From: Bacillota bacterium
Lineage (GTDB): Bacteria; Bacillota; Clostridia; Lachnospirales; Anaerotignaceae
Assembly: GCA_022791155.1 (NCBI GenBank)
Contig: JAAVYN010000033.1
Coordinates: 1-50,653 of the forward strand
Reading direction: 5' to 3'
Length of the DNA: 50,653 nt
The position numbers and the translations under genes were made by a program. Below, piece after piece: positions 25,665-35,394 of this stretch; position 1 is the first letter of the stretch, and every line of letters starts with the position of its first letter. The notes under the pieces were generated by a model. The model saw only the letters and a list, made by a program, of their open reading frames with translations, had not been told where the DNA came from and made no database searches.

Positions 25665-26672
25665 ATGGGCATGAGAGTTACAACAAAAGCGACTCTAAGC
25701 GGGTATAACCGCAACTTAAATAAAACAATGAGCAACCTGAACATTTCAAGAAACAGATTTCTCACAAAAAGAAACTTCAATGAGGTTTGGGAAGACCCTT
25801 CAGGCGCCGCAAAGTCTTTCAAGCTGAGGCGCGCGCACAACCGAAACGAAATATACCTTGAAAACACAAAAACATCTCTTTCAATGTATGATTCAATTGC
25901 GGCAAGCACACTTCAGGTCAGCACAAGACTGCGCGAGGAAATCAACGAAAGCTCATTAAGAGGCGTCAATGGCGCCACTGGCCTTGACGCAAGAAAGGTT
26001 TATGCCACAACGCTGAGAGAAATGCAGGAATCAATTGTTTTGAGCATGAACGACAAATATGGCGACAGATTTTTGTTCAACGGCGCCGAAACAGGCGAAG
26101 TCCCTTTTGAACTGAAAGACGGCAAACTCTTTTTCAGGGGCATTGATGTGGACAGCACAGACCCTAACGACCTCAAGATCCTTGAAGGCAGCCTCAAAGA
26201 AACAATATATTCCGACATAGGCTTTGGCCTTGAGGAAGACGCCAACGGCGATGTTGTGAGCAGCAGTGCGCTCAACACAGCCATATCCGGCCTTGAGGTT
26301 TTGGGCTTTGGCCTGAACGCTGACGGTAAAAGCAAAAACACTGTCAACATAATAGGCGAGCTTGCCGACGTTTTGGAACAGCCTGATCTTGACGAAGACG
26401 AGTTCAAAAAATGCTTCGACCAATTTGTTGAATGCAAAAACAACGTTGCCGACTTCGCCGCCAAGCTTGGCGTCAGATGCCAGCAGCTGGAGGGGCGTCA
26501 AAAACAGCTTGAGGCCAACAACGACAGCCTCAATGAGCAAATTGTCAATGTTGAAAACGTTGACATGGCCGCCGCCATATCAGACTATGTTTGGCAACAA
26601 TATGCTTATAACGCCGCACTGAAGGTTGGCACAAGCATACTTTCACCATCTTTTATCGATTTTATGGGTTAA
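25665..26672 (+). CDS. flgL: Hook-filament junction protein FlgL
   Basis: Second junction protein, related to flagellin. The 335-residue protein has the N-terminal flagellin-like helix (MRVTTKATLSGYNRNLNKTMSNLNISRNRFLTKR), the DPSGAAKSFKLRRAH segment, the FLFNGAETGEVPF motif and the C-terminal helix ending SDYVWQQYAYNAALKVGTSILSPSFIDFMG. The usual FlgL start MRVT could also be the ATG at 25671. Length is normal. It is followed 43 bp later by the DUF6470 gene. Confidence 0.95.
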   Translation: MGMRVTTKATLSGYNRNLNKTMSNLNISRNRFLTKRNFNEVWEDPSGAAKSFKLRRAHNRNEIYLENTKTSLSMYDSIAASTLQVSTRLREEINESSLRGVNGATGLDARKVYATTLREMQESIVLSMNDKYGDRFLFNGAETGEVPFELKDGKLFFRGIDVDSTDPNDLKILEGSLKETIYSDIGFGLEEDANGDVVSSSALNTAISGLEVLGFGLNADGKSKNTVNIIGELADVLEQPDLDEDEFKKCFDQFVECKNNVADFAAKLGVRCQQLEGRQKQLEANNDSLNEQIVNVENVDMAAAISDYVWQQYAYNAALKVGTSILSPSFIDFMG

Positions 26673-26715
26673 AAATTGTTTCAAATGAATTTTTTATAGT
26701 TTTGGGGGTTGAAAT

Positions 26716-27330
26716 ATGGAACCTTTAATTAAAATCACAAATGTTCCAATTGCTTTTGAAATGAAAGTTAACAATGCACGCTTGGAATATAAAAACGGCA
26801 CAGCCGATCTTGAAATCAAAAGAAACAAGGGCCGCATGGCAATTTCAAGCAGCCCTATAAAGCTCAGAATTGACACATTTCAAGCGAGAGATTCAATTCG
26901 CCCGGCCTCTGTTTCAAGCGCTGTGAAACAAAGCGCCCAGGCCGGGAAAAACGCCGCCTATGAAGCAACAGCTTCTGTGGCAAGGGAAGGACACCTCATG
27001 CTCAAAGCCAAATTGGGCGACGACGCATTGAGCGAGATAATACGAAACAAAACCGACAAATATTTCGGTGAAAAGGAATTCAACATCGACTTCATTCCAG
27101 ACACAATGGCTGAATTGAGCTGGTCTGATCCTGATGTCACAATTGACTATCAAATGGATAAACTCAATTTTGACTGGAAAATTTTCAAAGGCGATTTTGA
27201 GTTCATCCCCGGCAACATAGAGATCAACGTCACACAACAGCCTGATGTGATCATTGAATATATTGGCGGGCCCATATATGTTCCGCCAAGCGCCGACCCA
27301 AATTATGAACCTTTGGATATTAAAGCCTGA
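26716..27330 (+). CDS. DUF6470 (YviE-like) protein
   Basis: A 204-residue protein of the DUF6470 family, the homologue of B. subtilis YviE, which also lies between flgL and fliW. Beta-rich N-terminus (IKITNVPIAFEMKVNNARLEYKNG) with an alpha-helical middle (about 70-110) and a C-terminal strand region ending in proline-rich YVPPSADPNYEPLDI. Function is not known; the conserved position argues for a role in flagellar assembly or its regulation. TTGGGGG lies upstream of ATG 26716. Confidence 0.85.
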   Translation: MEPLIKITNVPIAFEMKVNNARLEYKNGTADLEIKRNKGRMAISSSPIKLRIDTFQARDSIRPASVSSAVKQSAQAGKNAAYEATASVAREGHLMLKAKLGDDALSEIIRNKTDKYFGEKEFNIDFIPDTMAELSWSDPDVTIDYQMDKLNFDWKIFKGDFEFIPGNIEINVTQQPDVIIEYIGGPIYVPPSADPNYEPLDIKA

Positions 27331-27354
27331 TTTGACATGGAGTGATTGATAGCT

Positions 27355-27795
27355 ATGGAAATAAACACAAAGTATTTCGGGACTCTTTCATATACAGAGG
27401 CTGAAGAAATAGTTTTTGAAAGGGGTATATTCGGCTTTGAAGACAGCAGAAAATTTTTGCTGATACGTTTTGACAACGACAGTGGAAACATACTTTGTCT
27501 GCAAAACATTGAGAATGCTGAATTGGCTTTCACAGTTATGAATCCCTTCTCTTTTATACCAGACTATAAGCCAGAGCTCAATGACTGCGATCTCAAAAAA
27601 ATTGAGGCCACAAACAACAAAGAACTGAATTTCTACAACATATGCGTTATCGCCAGCGAAATTGGAAACAGCACTGTCAATTTGAGATGTCCAATCGCCA
27701 TTAACACTGAAAACAGAAAAGCAATCCAGGTTATTTTGGAAAATGACCAGTATAACTTCAAATATCCTTTTCATCAATTTCTAAAGGAGGGCTGA
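27355..27795 (+). CDS. fliW: Flagellar assembly factor FliW
   Basis: FliW binds flagellin and, when free, binds CsrA so that flagellin mRNA can be translated. The 146-residue protein shows family segments TLSYTEAEEIVFERGIFGFEDSRKFLLI, NPFSFIPDYKP, YNICVIASEIGNSTVNLRCPIAINTENRKAIQVI and the end YPFHQFL. ATG 27355 is preferred by family N-terminus; a TTG at 27346 is closer to the GGAG site. csrA starts 7 bp after the stop, so the two antagonists are made together. Confidence 0.95.
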   Translation: MEINTKYFGTLSYTEAEEIVFERGIFGFEDSRKFLLIRFDNDSGNILCLQNIENAELAFTVMNPFSFIPDYKPELNDCDLKKIEATNNKELNFYNICVIASEIGNSTVNLRCPIAINTENRKAIQVILENDQYNFKYPFHQFLKEG

Positions 27796-27802
27796 TTTTT
27801 AT

Positions 27803-28033
27803 ATGCTTGTGCTGCAAAGGCGTGAAGGTGAATCGATCAAAATTGGAGACAACATTCACCTCACTGTGACAGAAATCGGCCAGGGTATTGTCAAAATAGC
27901 TATTGACGCGCCAAAAGAAATTTCCATATTGCGAAGTGAGCTTTTGATGGCTGCTGACATCAACAAAGAAGCCGTGTTAAGAAGCGCCAACCTTCAATTG
28001 ATTAAAAACATAGCCAAAAAAAAGGAGGACTAA
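27803..28033 (+). CDS. csrA: Carbon storage regulator CsrA
   Basis: RNA-binding dimer that represses flagellin translation in Gram-positive flagellated bacteria. The 76-residue protein begins MLVLQRREGESIKIGDNIHLTVTEI and contains the RNA-contact segment IAIDAPKEISILRSEL, all family-typical. AAAGGAGGG precedes the start. It overlaps functionally with fliW immediately upstream. A terminator follows 31 bp after the stop. No flagellin gene is in this window, so the main target is elsewhere. Confidence 0.96.
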   Translation: MLVLQRREGESIKIGDNIHLTVTEIGQGIVKIAIDAPKEISILRSELLMAADINKEAVLRSANLQLIKNIAKKKED

Positions 28034-28064
28034 GCGCTGTATAAAAGGCATAATGAGAGCATAG

Positions 28065-28111
28065 GCCGCAGACAAAAACCGGAAAAAACCCGTTTTTAGC
28101 TGTGGCTTTTT
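28065..28111 (+). terminator. Terminator of the flagellar operon
   Basis: A long stem: GCCGCAG with CTGTGGC (one G-T pair), then AAAAAC with GTTTTT, then GG with CC around A6, followed by five T residues. Confidence 0.8.
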
Positions 28112-28762
28112 CAATTGAACAACAAAAGTTAATGCATTTGACAAAACCTTTGAAACGCCATCAGCGCAAAACACACACTGTGCCAAGGCAAGCCAAAAAA
28201 TGTGCAGCCAAATGAAAGGCAGTTCCCCTCCAATCCAAAAGCATTAAAAAACAACAAAAAACGCGGCCATGACAAATGTCAATCACATTTTTTGTCTCAC
28301 AAAAACATATGGCTTTTTGGGGATTGTTCTGTTAAAATTGTTATATATATACTTGACAAGGGCACATACGTTTGAAATAGGAATCAGCGGCATAATGGCG
28401 GCAAACGCGCTTGACACGGCTTTGCCATGCCATCACGCCCTTTCATTGCTCCCAAGCCGCCAATGCCTGTTTCAACTCCACAACAAAAAATTTTTCTCAT
28501 TCAATGCGCGAACACACAGGCTTGTCCACAAACAAGTCAGGCGCTTGCAATGCATGAGAACGGAAAAACTTCTTCCATGGGGCGCATGTTCCCTTGCCAA
28601 CTGAAAGCAGCATTTGCACGCGCTGAATCACAAAACGTTTTCTCAACTCACTTTTGTGTTCCTCAAGCCGAAAATGCACTTTCAATTCCTGCCCGGCGTG
28701 TGGAAACACAAAAATTGTGACAGACCATTTTTTTCACAAAATTATATCAAGGGGTGATACAA
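28112..28762. other. 650-bp spacer, no supported gene
   Basis: Several short frames exist but none has a ribosome binding site, family motif or codon pattern like the neighbours. A TTGACA at 28353-28358 lacks a recognisable -10 box. The spacing before the next gene holds an AAGGGGTG site. Confidence 0.4.
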
Positions 28763-30139
28763 TTGAAACTCAAAAAAATAATCGCTTCATTGTTCATGAC
28801 ATCTGCTTTTCTCATTCCCGCCACTGCAATGGCCGCTGAAGCTCCTGACGTTGGAGTGCAGCTGAACGGCGTTCAACTCCAGTTTAACGACGAAAAGCCT
28901 GTCATAAAAAACAACCGCGTCTTCCTTCCGCTCAAAACGGTTTTCAACGGCATAGACGCTGAATTTTCGTTTGACGAGAGCGAAAACACAATATCAGCCG
29001 AAAGAGACGGTGTGAAAATTCAAATGACTGTTGGCGACCGCGTGATTGAAGCCACAAAGGAGGGTTCCACTGAAACAATTGAAACAGACGCCGCTTCATT
29101 CATAGAAAACGGACACGCGTATATCCCCGTTCGTTTTGTGGCTCAGGCCTTTGGCTGTGAAGTTGGCTGGGACAGAGAAAACACATCAGTGATAATTGTT
29201 GACATGCCAACACTCGTTGGTGAAGCCCCAACGTTCAACATAATCAACCGCTACATCGCCGACAGCAAATCATTGTCAAACAAAAAATATGCAATTGAAG
29301 GGAAAATGGATTTAGACGCCATTGTCAACATTGAAAACGAAAAATTCCCTTTCAGCGCCAAATACAAAATCAATGGCCTTGCCGACAAATCAAAAATCAA
29401 CATGAACACTGTGATGAATTTGGATTTTTCCAGTTTGAAAAAAGCATATTCCAGCGAGCTTCAAAAACCATATTCATCAAAACTGTTTTCGTCATTTGAA
29501 GATGTCGCCATAAACTACATATTTGACATGTCAACAGGAAGTTTATATATACAAGGCAGTCTTCTGTCATATATTTTTGGAAAAAGCGAAGACACATGGT
29601 ATTATATCAAATTTGACCCGCTCATGAAAAACATTGGCATGAGCTATTCAGAAGTCATAAGCGCGGCTGAAAATTTCAACGACTTTGGCGAATATGCCAA
29701 CTCAATGCTTGACAAAATTTCAATGAACAGCATATACATAAACGAAAACGTCATATCATCATATAAAATAATTCGAGATGTATACAGCGACAGCGCCTTC
29801 AGAGAAAAAGATGGCTGGTATGTTTCAAGATACAGAGACGAATTTGGCCCTGTTTCAATTGCAATATCACTTGAAATTCCTGTTGAAGCCGGAAAAACCG
29901 ATTACAAAATCTCCGCACGCTCAGCAATTGTTGGAGCATATGAGGGAGAAAACATATTCTCAATGGAAATTGAGCAGGAAAATTTGGCAACTGATTTTTC
30001 AATGAAATTCAATATAGACGAACATATAACAATGAATGTTGAGGGAGACATTGTCTACAGCGAAACAGACCAGTGGCCCGTTGTTGCACCTTCAATTGGT
30101 TCAAAGATAATCAGTCTCAACGAAAATTCTGGCGCGTAA
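28763..30139 (+). CDS. Secreted Cu-amine-oxidase-N-like (stalk domain) protein
   Basis: A 458-residue exported protein. The TTG at 28763 follows AAGGGGTGAT at good spacing and opens a clean signal peptide (MKLKKIIASLFMTSAFLIPATAMAA); the GTG at 28754 would overlap the site. Residues about 30-145 match the copper amine oxidase N-terminal/stalk domain (VQLNGVQLQF, KNNRVFLPLKTVF, GHAYIPVRFVAQAFGCEVGWD). The C-terminal 300 residues are a lipoprotein-like beta-rich domain without a recognised motif. It has no catalytic copper oxidase domain. Together with the protein at 5.0 kb it makes two such proteins in 25 kb, presumably cell-envelope components. Confidence 0.85.
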   Translation: MKLKKIIASLFMTSAFLIPATAMAAEAPDVGVQLNGVQLQFNDEKPVIKNNRVFLPLKTVFNGIDAEFSFDESENTISAERDGVKIQMTVGDRVIEATKEGSTETIETDAASFIENGHAYIPVRFVAQAFGCEVGWDRENTSVIIVDMPTLVGEAPTFNIINRYIADSKSLSNKKYAIEGKMDLDAIVNIENEKFPFSAKYKINGLADKSKINMNTVMNLDFSSLKKAYSSELQKPYSSKLFSSFEDVAINYIFDMSTGSLYIQGSLLSYIFGKSEDTWYYIKFDPLMKNIGMSYSEVISAAENFNDFGEYANSMLDKISMNSIYINENVISSYKIIRDVYSDSAFREKDGWYVSRYRDEFGPVSIAISLEIPVEAGKTDYKISARSAIVGAYEGENIFSMEIEQENLATDFSMKFNIDEHITMNVEGDIVYSETDQWPVVAPSIGSKIISLNENSGA

Positions 30140-30198
30140 TCATGCCGTGGCACACACTGTTTTCCACAAATTTATAACACATTGTTTCCACAAAAACT

Positions 30199-30232
30199 GA
30201 GCCATAGTTCTTCACACGAAAAGCTATGGCTC
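30199..30232. terminator. Hairpin after the stalk-domain gene
   Basis: GAGCCATAG and CTATGGCTC form a perfect 9-bp stem with a 16-nt loop, 60 bp after the stop. There is no T run right after it, so termination is uncertain. The rest of 30140-30544 holds no gene I can support. Confidence 0.5.
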
Positions 30233-30544
30233 CAAAATTTTATGTTTCAAAAAAATCGTTTCACTGTATAACCGGCTGCAAACGGCAACAATTTATCATT
30301 TTCAAACAAAATCATTGTTTCAATCCATTAGCCAGGGGAAAACGCAACACTGCACAAATTGGTTCAAAACGGCACAAAATTGATTTTGGCTTTCAAAACA
30401 CCAATTTTTTGACGTCATTTTTCAAACCGGGAACAAACATTTTTCCACAAATAATAGGTTGAAACAAAAATTTCATTCATAAACACATCACGGACACATT
30501 ATTCTCATAGTCATCAAAAAATAATTAAACACCCAACGCTGTCA

Positions 30545-30865
30545 TCAATTGCTGTCTTTAGGTTCCAATATGCTGTTTATGTCGCCAACTGCCGAAAGCA
30601 AGTTCTTTTTCACAGTTTCAAGCTGTGTGTCAACTCGTTCTCTATACACAGCATCGTCATTGACCACATCATGCCCGAGCAAAAAATCGGTTGAAACGCC
30701 AAACAAGTCTGCCAATTTTATCAAATCGCTAAAAGAGGGCTCGTTTTTGCCACGTTCATAGTTGCTTATTGTTGTATATCCATAGTCAAGATATTTTCCA
30801 ACGTCAGCTTGTGTGAAAGACTTTTGTTTTCTCAGTTTCTTTAAACGGTTATGAAAATTTGCCAT
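30545..30865 (-). CDS. XRE-family transcriptional regulator (A)
   Basis: A 106-residue repressor-type protein. HTH_3/Cro-CI domain at about 5-65: RLKKLRKQKSFTQADVGKYL, then YTTISNYERGKNEPSFSDLIKLADLFGVSTDFLLG. The C-terminal 35 residues form a helix (VYRERVDTQLETVKKNLLSAVGDI), probably for dimerisation. AAAGGTGG precedes the start. It faces away from a second, similar regulator across a 780-bp AT-rich island. No phage or toxin genes are next to it. Confidence 0.9.
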   Translation of the reverse strand: MANFHNRLKKLRKQKSFTQADVGKYLDYGYTTISNYERGKNEPSFSDLIKLADLFGVSTDFLLGHDVVNDDAVYRERVDTQLETVKKNLLSAVGDINSILEPKDSN

Positions 30866-31646
30866 ATTAAACCACCTTTCATTTTTTGATATTTTATATT
30901 ATAACAAAAAAAACGCCAAAAATATACATTTTTTTGCATAAGCTAACTTTTTATTATTAAGCTTTTGTGAACATTAAAATGCATATGCTCAGCTTGTTTT
31001 TTCCTCAATTTATACAATCCATCTCCACAATTCCTTAAATTTTTTTGATGAGTTCCAAAAGATTTTTAGCACATATCATCTCAAAATATTTATTTCTTAT
31101 ATATGTAACATGCAAAAATTTATATCGCCCATTCAGCATGAGCCATTTTCATTTGATGAATTTCGAAACATTACATAAATTTCAATCATTCATAACCGCC
31201 GATATTATAAACCAATAAATAGACAGACAACGCCTAATTTTTAATTAATGAACCTTCAATGCACATTATGTGGTTAAATTATATAATAAAATTGTATAAA
31301 AAATAATTTTTTTGTAAATTTTTGTTGAAACATTCATTTTAATCTGCTTTTTTTATGAAAAAAACAATCATATAATCAGCTAAAAAAAATATATTCAACA
31401 AAAATTCTATAAATAATGTAACTTTTTTACAAAAATAGTCACATAATATTCAAAGAATGTGATAAATATGCATATAAAAGTGTTATATTTATGAGATAAT
31501 TAAAGCTATTATCATATTTGATAAAATAATGGCCTTTTTTTGACAATTATTTATTAATTTGTCATATTATAATATTATTAAATTTCATATATAATTAAGT
31601 TAGTTTACTATACATTTTTTTGAATTATGAAGAAGTGGGTGATAAA
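30866..31646. other. Very AT-rich island between two XRE genes
   Basis: Nearly 780 bp of strongly AT-rich DNA with no supported gene. It contains the promoter/operator of the second regulator at its right end. Composition is lower in GC than any coding region in the window, so it may be promoter-rich, bent or foreign DNA. Confidence 0.5.
31540..31573 (+). promoter_or_regulatory. Promoter and likely operator of XRE regulator B
   Basis: A TTGACA -35 box (31540-31545) lies within the inverted repeat TGACAA (31541-31546) / TTGTCA (31559-31564), and TATTAT/TATAAT follow at 31565-31573. The inverted repeat covers the -35 box and spacer, as expected for a self-repressed gene. The -35 to -10 spacing is long (19 to 22 bp), so the exact -10 is uncertain. 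Confidence 0.5.
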
Positions 31647-32012
31647 ATGGAATTCAAAGACCGGTTAAGATTTTTAAGAAAAAACTGCGTGAGAAACGGA
31701 AAGCATGTGACTCAGGAAGATTTGGGAAAAGTTTTAGGATATAAATATACATCTATCTCAAACTATGAGTCAGGGCGTAATGAACCTTGCATAAGAGACA
31801 TAATCAAAATCGCTAACTTCTTTGAGGTCAGCACTGATTATCTCCTTTGCGCCAATGAAAGTGATGAAGATGACAAAAGAAAAAACAGACTGTTTGATCT
31901 TTGCAGTTCATTCAATGATGATGAAAAAGAAAAATTGGTTGTCATAATTAAAAACATAAGGCTTTTGGCTGACAAACCCAAAAAAATTGGAAGGGACACC
32001 CTCAAGCCATAA
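31647..32012 (+). CDS. XRE-family transcriptional regulator (B)
   Basis: A 121-residue protein with an N-terminal HTH_3 domain (about 5-70: RLRFLRKN, THVTQEDLGKVLGYKYTSISNYESGRNEP type, IIKIANFFEVSTDYLL) similar to regulator A across the AT-rich island. The C-terminal helix FNDDEKEKLVVIIKNIRLLA may be the dimer or effector part. The ATG at 31647 is preferred with GGGTGAT upstream; the TTG frame from 31620 is an alternative. Targets unknown; autoregulation is suggested by the upstream inverted repeat. Confidence 0.88.
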   Translation: MEFKDRLRFLRKNCVRNGKHVTQEDLGKVLGYKYTSISNYESGRNEPCIRDIIKIANFFEVSTDYLLCANESDEDDKRKNRLFDLCSSFNDDEKEKLVVIIKNIRLLADKPKKIGRDTLKP

Positions 32013-32750
32013 AACATTTTTGTGCTCAAAATTCTCAAAACCGATGTATTGCCATATTTTATTATTACATTATTTCTTCAGTTGAATATATTTTTCAAAA
32101 ACCAAATTTATCAATGTATATATCATTGAAAACTTGTGCGCATATGTTCATTTGTTTCACATTTATATCAATGGCATAGGCTTGAATTCAATTTTTTTCT
32201 TTTATTTTGATTTATGTATTCTAAATTATATTTATGTTTATACAACGATTTATATTATATACTATTTATATACTATTGTTGTTTATTTTTATATTCAGCT
32301 GACAAATGCAAACTTCAAAAATGAAAATTTTATGTTTTGAGCAATTGAGCAACGCAAATTGTATGCATTCTATAATAAAACATTCATTACACAACTGCCA
32401 TGAATATATTCATAACGCACAGCACAAAACTTTTACATCAGCATAAAATTATATTCAGCTAAAACAAATGCCCTTCAATTTACAATGGGTTATAAACAAC
32501 AAAATGGATTATAATCACGTATTAGTTTGAATGAATTTTGAACTATGTTTCAACATATGCACAGGCCAAAAAACGTTTTCAAACTTATGCAAAAAATCCA
32601 CACAGTTTGTTCACACTCATTCACCATTGTAAAATTGAAGGGATTATTTTATAACTATACATTCTATAACGTGATGTTTCAAAAATAAATTCATGTTTCA
32701 AAAATAAATTAAAAGTGCCAGCGTGTTTTAAGCCGATTCACTCACAGCGT
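32013..32750. other. AT-rich spacer, no supported gene
   Basis: About 740 bp. A frame of 68 residues (32134-32340) is composed almost only of Tyr, Ile and Phe and has no ribosome binding site, so it reflects base composition. Nothing else is recognisable. Confidence 0.5.
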
Positions 32751-33093
32751 ATTCTTGAATTTTGCTTTTGGAAACGCCTCACTAAATTTGATTTATAAGA
32801 ATTCTTTCTTGTTGTTATTGACTTTGTTCAAGCTTTCAAAAATTGTTTTCTTCTGACCAGCGGAAGTGGTGAGAAACATGTTCTCGAATTTTGCTTCGCA
32901 AAACGCTTCGTTGCACTTCGCGCCGCGGCTCTCACGCGGTTCTCACCTCCAAGCTCTCGAATTTTGCTTCGCAAAACGCTTCGTTACACTTCGCGCCGCG
33001 GCTCTCACGCGGTTCTCACCTCCAAGCTCTCGAATTTTGCTTCGCAAAACGCTTCGTTACACTTCGCGCCGCGGCTCTCACGCGGTTCTCACA
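32751..33093. repeat. Family A hairpin repeats, inverted, with a diverged element leader
   Basis: 32751-32870 aligns, with many substitutions, to 12774-12885 (TTCTTGAATTTTGCTT..CTAAATTT..TTCTTT..TTATTG..), the flank of the element at 12.8 kb. Three repeat units follow with a 73-bp period but in the reverse orientation; their stems are TTTTGC-TTC-GCAAAA at 32889-32903, 32962-32976 and 33035-33049. The CCGCGG palindromic core is present in each. No right-hand inverted end is visible. Confidence 0.8.
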
Positions 33094-33276
33094 ACTCCAC
33101 AACAATTTCAATCTCAACCTTACATTTCACAAAAAACTTTCGCTTTCAACCCACAAATGTTCCCTTCATGCTGTGGAAATTTTCCCTTCTTCATCAAAAT
33201 TCAAAACAAAAAACACAGCCATGAATCAACACACAATCAACAACACAACATAACACAAACAAGCCTGAATTGGCAA

Positions 33277-33305
33277 TTGAATTTAGACGTTTTTTGTTGT
33301 ATAAT
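33277..33305 (+). promoter_or_regulatory. Sigma-A promoter of argS
   Basis: TTGAAT (33277-33282) and TATAAT (33300-33305) are exactly 17 bp apart, 64 bp upstream of the argS start. No T-box leader motif is present between them and the gene. Confidence 0.75.
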
Positions 33306-33368
33306 ATTTCGATATAAGTTTGAAAATAATTGTTTTATACTTCTTTATTCGAAAGGAATGGGAATCAT

Positions 33369-35066
33369 ATGGATTTTAAGTGTGAGATAGCCAAAGCGCT
33401 GGCCGATGTCATTGACATTGACAAGCATGAAATTCTGAAATTTATAGAAACACCGCCCGACAGCAGCATGGGCGACTATGCATTTCCGTGCTTCAGACTG
33501 GCCAAAACAATGAAAAAAGCTCCATCTGCAATCGCCGATGACATAGCAAAAAAAATAAATGCGCCTGAATTCATATCACGTGTTGAAACGGCCGGGCCAT
33601 ATCTCAACTTCTTCACAGACAAAGCATTTTTTGCAAAAGAGGTTATCTCAGAAGTTTTGGCCAAAGGCGAAAGCTATGGCCGTTCATCAATTGGCAACGG
33701 AAAAACAATTGTCATCGATTATTCATCACCAAACATAGCCAAACCCTTCCACGTTGGACACCTGCGTTCAACAGCAATTGGAAACGCCATATACAAAACC
33801 CATGAATTTCTTGGATATAAATGCGTTGGCGTGAACCACTTGGGCGATTGGGGAACTCAGTTTGGCAAGCTGATATATGCCTACAAACATTGGGGAAGTT
33901 CAGAAGCCATAGAAGAAAAAGGCATACAAGAGCTCATGCGCATATATGTCAAATATCACGAGGAGGCCGAAAAAGACCCCTCAATGGACAACGAGGCGCG
34001 GCAATGGTTTGTGAAAATGCAAAATGGCGACAGCGAGGCAATTTCTCTTTGGAAATGGTTCTATGACATAAGCATAAAGGAATTTGAGAGAGTGTATGAC
34101 ATGCTTGGCGTCAAATTTGATGCCTACACTGGCGAAAGCTTTTATAACGACAAAATGGAACCCGTTGTTCAGGAGCTCAAAGACAAAAATCTTTTGGAAG
34201 AAAGCGAAGGCGCCATGATTGTTCCCCTTGATGAATTTGACATGCCGCCGTGCCTCATAATACGCAGTGATGGCGGAACATTATATGCCACGCGCGACAT
34301 AACTGCCGCCATATACAGAAAAAACACATACAACTTTCACAAATGTCTCTATCTCACAGCATTGGATCAAAACCTTCATTTTGCCCAGTGGTTCAAAGTC
34401 ATCAAAAAAATGGGATATGACTGGCACAATGACCTCATACACGTTCCCTTTGGCCTTGTGAGCCTTGAAAGTGGAACTCTTTCAACAAGAAAAGGAAACG
34501 TTGTTTTGATGGAAGATCTTCTCAAAAAAGCTGTTGATGAAACGCTTAAAATAATTGACGAAAAAAATCCACAGCTTCCTGAAAAAGAGAACGTTGCAAA
34601 ACAAGTTGGAATTGGAGCCGTCATATTCAACGACCTTTACAACGGAAGAATCAAAGACGTTGTTTTCAGCTGGGAAAAGATGCTGAGTTTTGAAGGCGAA
34701 ACCGGGCCATATGTTCAATATACAAACGCAAGGGCAAGAAGTGTTTTGAGAAAAGCCGGCGTTGAAACTGTTTCCACCAACAAAGTTGACTATTCCTCAA
34801 TTGACGAAAGCGGAATTGAGGTTTGCCGCCTTTTGGACAAATTTCCAGCAAAAATTGCAGACAGCGCTTCAAAACTTGAGCCTTCTGTCATATCAAGATA
34901 TTTGGTTGATTTGGCACAGGCTTTCAACAAGTTCTATCATGACAACATCATATTGACTGAAAATGAAGCCGAAAAAAATATGCGGCTCACGCTTGTGGCC
35001 GCCGTGTCAAACGTTCTTAAAACCGGCCTTGGCCTTTTGGGAATTGGCGCGCCAGAACAAATGTGA
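33369..35066 (+). CDS. argS: Arginyl-tRNA synthetase
   Basis: Charges tRNA-Arg in the cytosol. The 565-residue class I enzyme has the N-terminal ArgRS additional domain (1-85), the HIGH signature as HVGH (128-131, in SSPNIAKPFHVGHLRS), the KMSKS equivalent in GTLSTRKGN (about 380), and the C-terminal DALR anticodon-binding domain (about 450-565, ending with GLLGIGAPEQM). Length is normal. The ATG at 33369 is preferred over the frame start at 33330 by GGAATGGGA upstream and by the family N-terminus. Confidence 0.96.
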   Translation: MDFKCEIAKALADVIDIDKHEILKFIETPPDSSMGDYAFPCFRLAKTMKKAPSAIADDIAKKINAPEFISRVETAGPYLNFFTDKAFFAKEVISEVLAKGESYGRSSIGNGKTIVIDYSSPNIAKPFHVGHLRSTAIGNAIYKTHEFLGYKCVGVNHLGDWGTQFGKLIYAYKHWGSSEAIEEKGIQELMRIYVKYHEEAEKDPSMDNEARQWFVKMQNGDSEAISLWKWFYDISIKEFERVYDMLGVKFDAYTGESFYNDKMEPVVQELKDKNLLEESEGAMIVPLDEFDMPPCLIIRSDGGTLYATRDITAAIYRKNTYNFHKCLYLTALDQNLHFAQWFKVIKKMGYDWHNDLIHVPFGLVSLESGTLSTRKGNVVLMEDLLKKAVDETLKIIDEKNPQLPEKENVAKQVGIGAVIFNDLYNGRIKDVVFSWEKMLSFEGETGPYVQYTNARARSVLRKAGVETVSTNKVDYSSIDESGIEVCRLLDKFPAKIADSASKLEPSVISRYLVDLAQAFNKFYHDNIILTENEAEKNMRLTLVAAVSNVLKTGLGLLGIGAPEQM

Positions 35067-35119
35067 AAACACACATTCGTTCGACAAAATCATGCGGCTT
35101 CCAAATTCAAAATTTTTCT

Positions 35120-35158
35120 GTTCCAAAAAGCTGAACAAGCTCTTTGGAACATTTTTTT
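35120..35158 (+). terminator. Terminator of argS
   Basis: GTTCCAAAAAGCT pairs with AGCTCTTTGGAAC (one mismatch) around GAACA and is followed by seven T residues, 53 bp after the argS stop. Confidence 0.9.
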
Positions 35159-35394
35159 GTTCTGACCATAAAACGAAGTGAACTGTTTTTGATGCCAATG
35201 AATTTTCAAAATGAAAATGACGCTTGAATCGAAACGTGAGAAATTTGCCGCCATGCAATTTTCTTTGTGATGAGAGCTCTTTGTGGTCACATCATTTTGA
35301 TGTGAAAGAAATGAAAAGCAAGCTTTCTGAAACCACATCACTTTTTGATGAAAAAAACGAAAATAAACTCGTTGAGATCACACCACTTTTTTAA

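Noticed and set aside
28269-28720. Two overlapping frames of 97 and 111 residues after csrA
   Set aside because: No ribosome binding site, no family motif, unlike neighbours in composition.
32134-32340. 68-residue Tyr/Ile-rich frame
   Set aside because: Reflects AT composition; no ribosome binding site.
33094-33368. T-box leader for argS
   Set aside because: No T-box motif or specifier stem; a normal sigma-A promoter lies 64 bp from the start. The same check failed for serS.
32866-33390. Frame of 174 residues with repeated FASQNASLHFAPRLSRGSH
   Set aside because: Same repeat family read in another frame; the tail runs into the argS leader.
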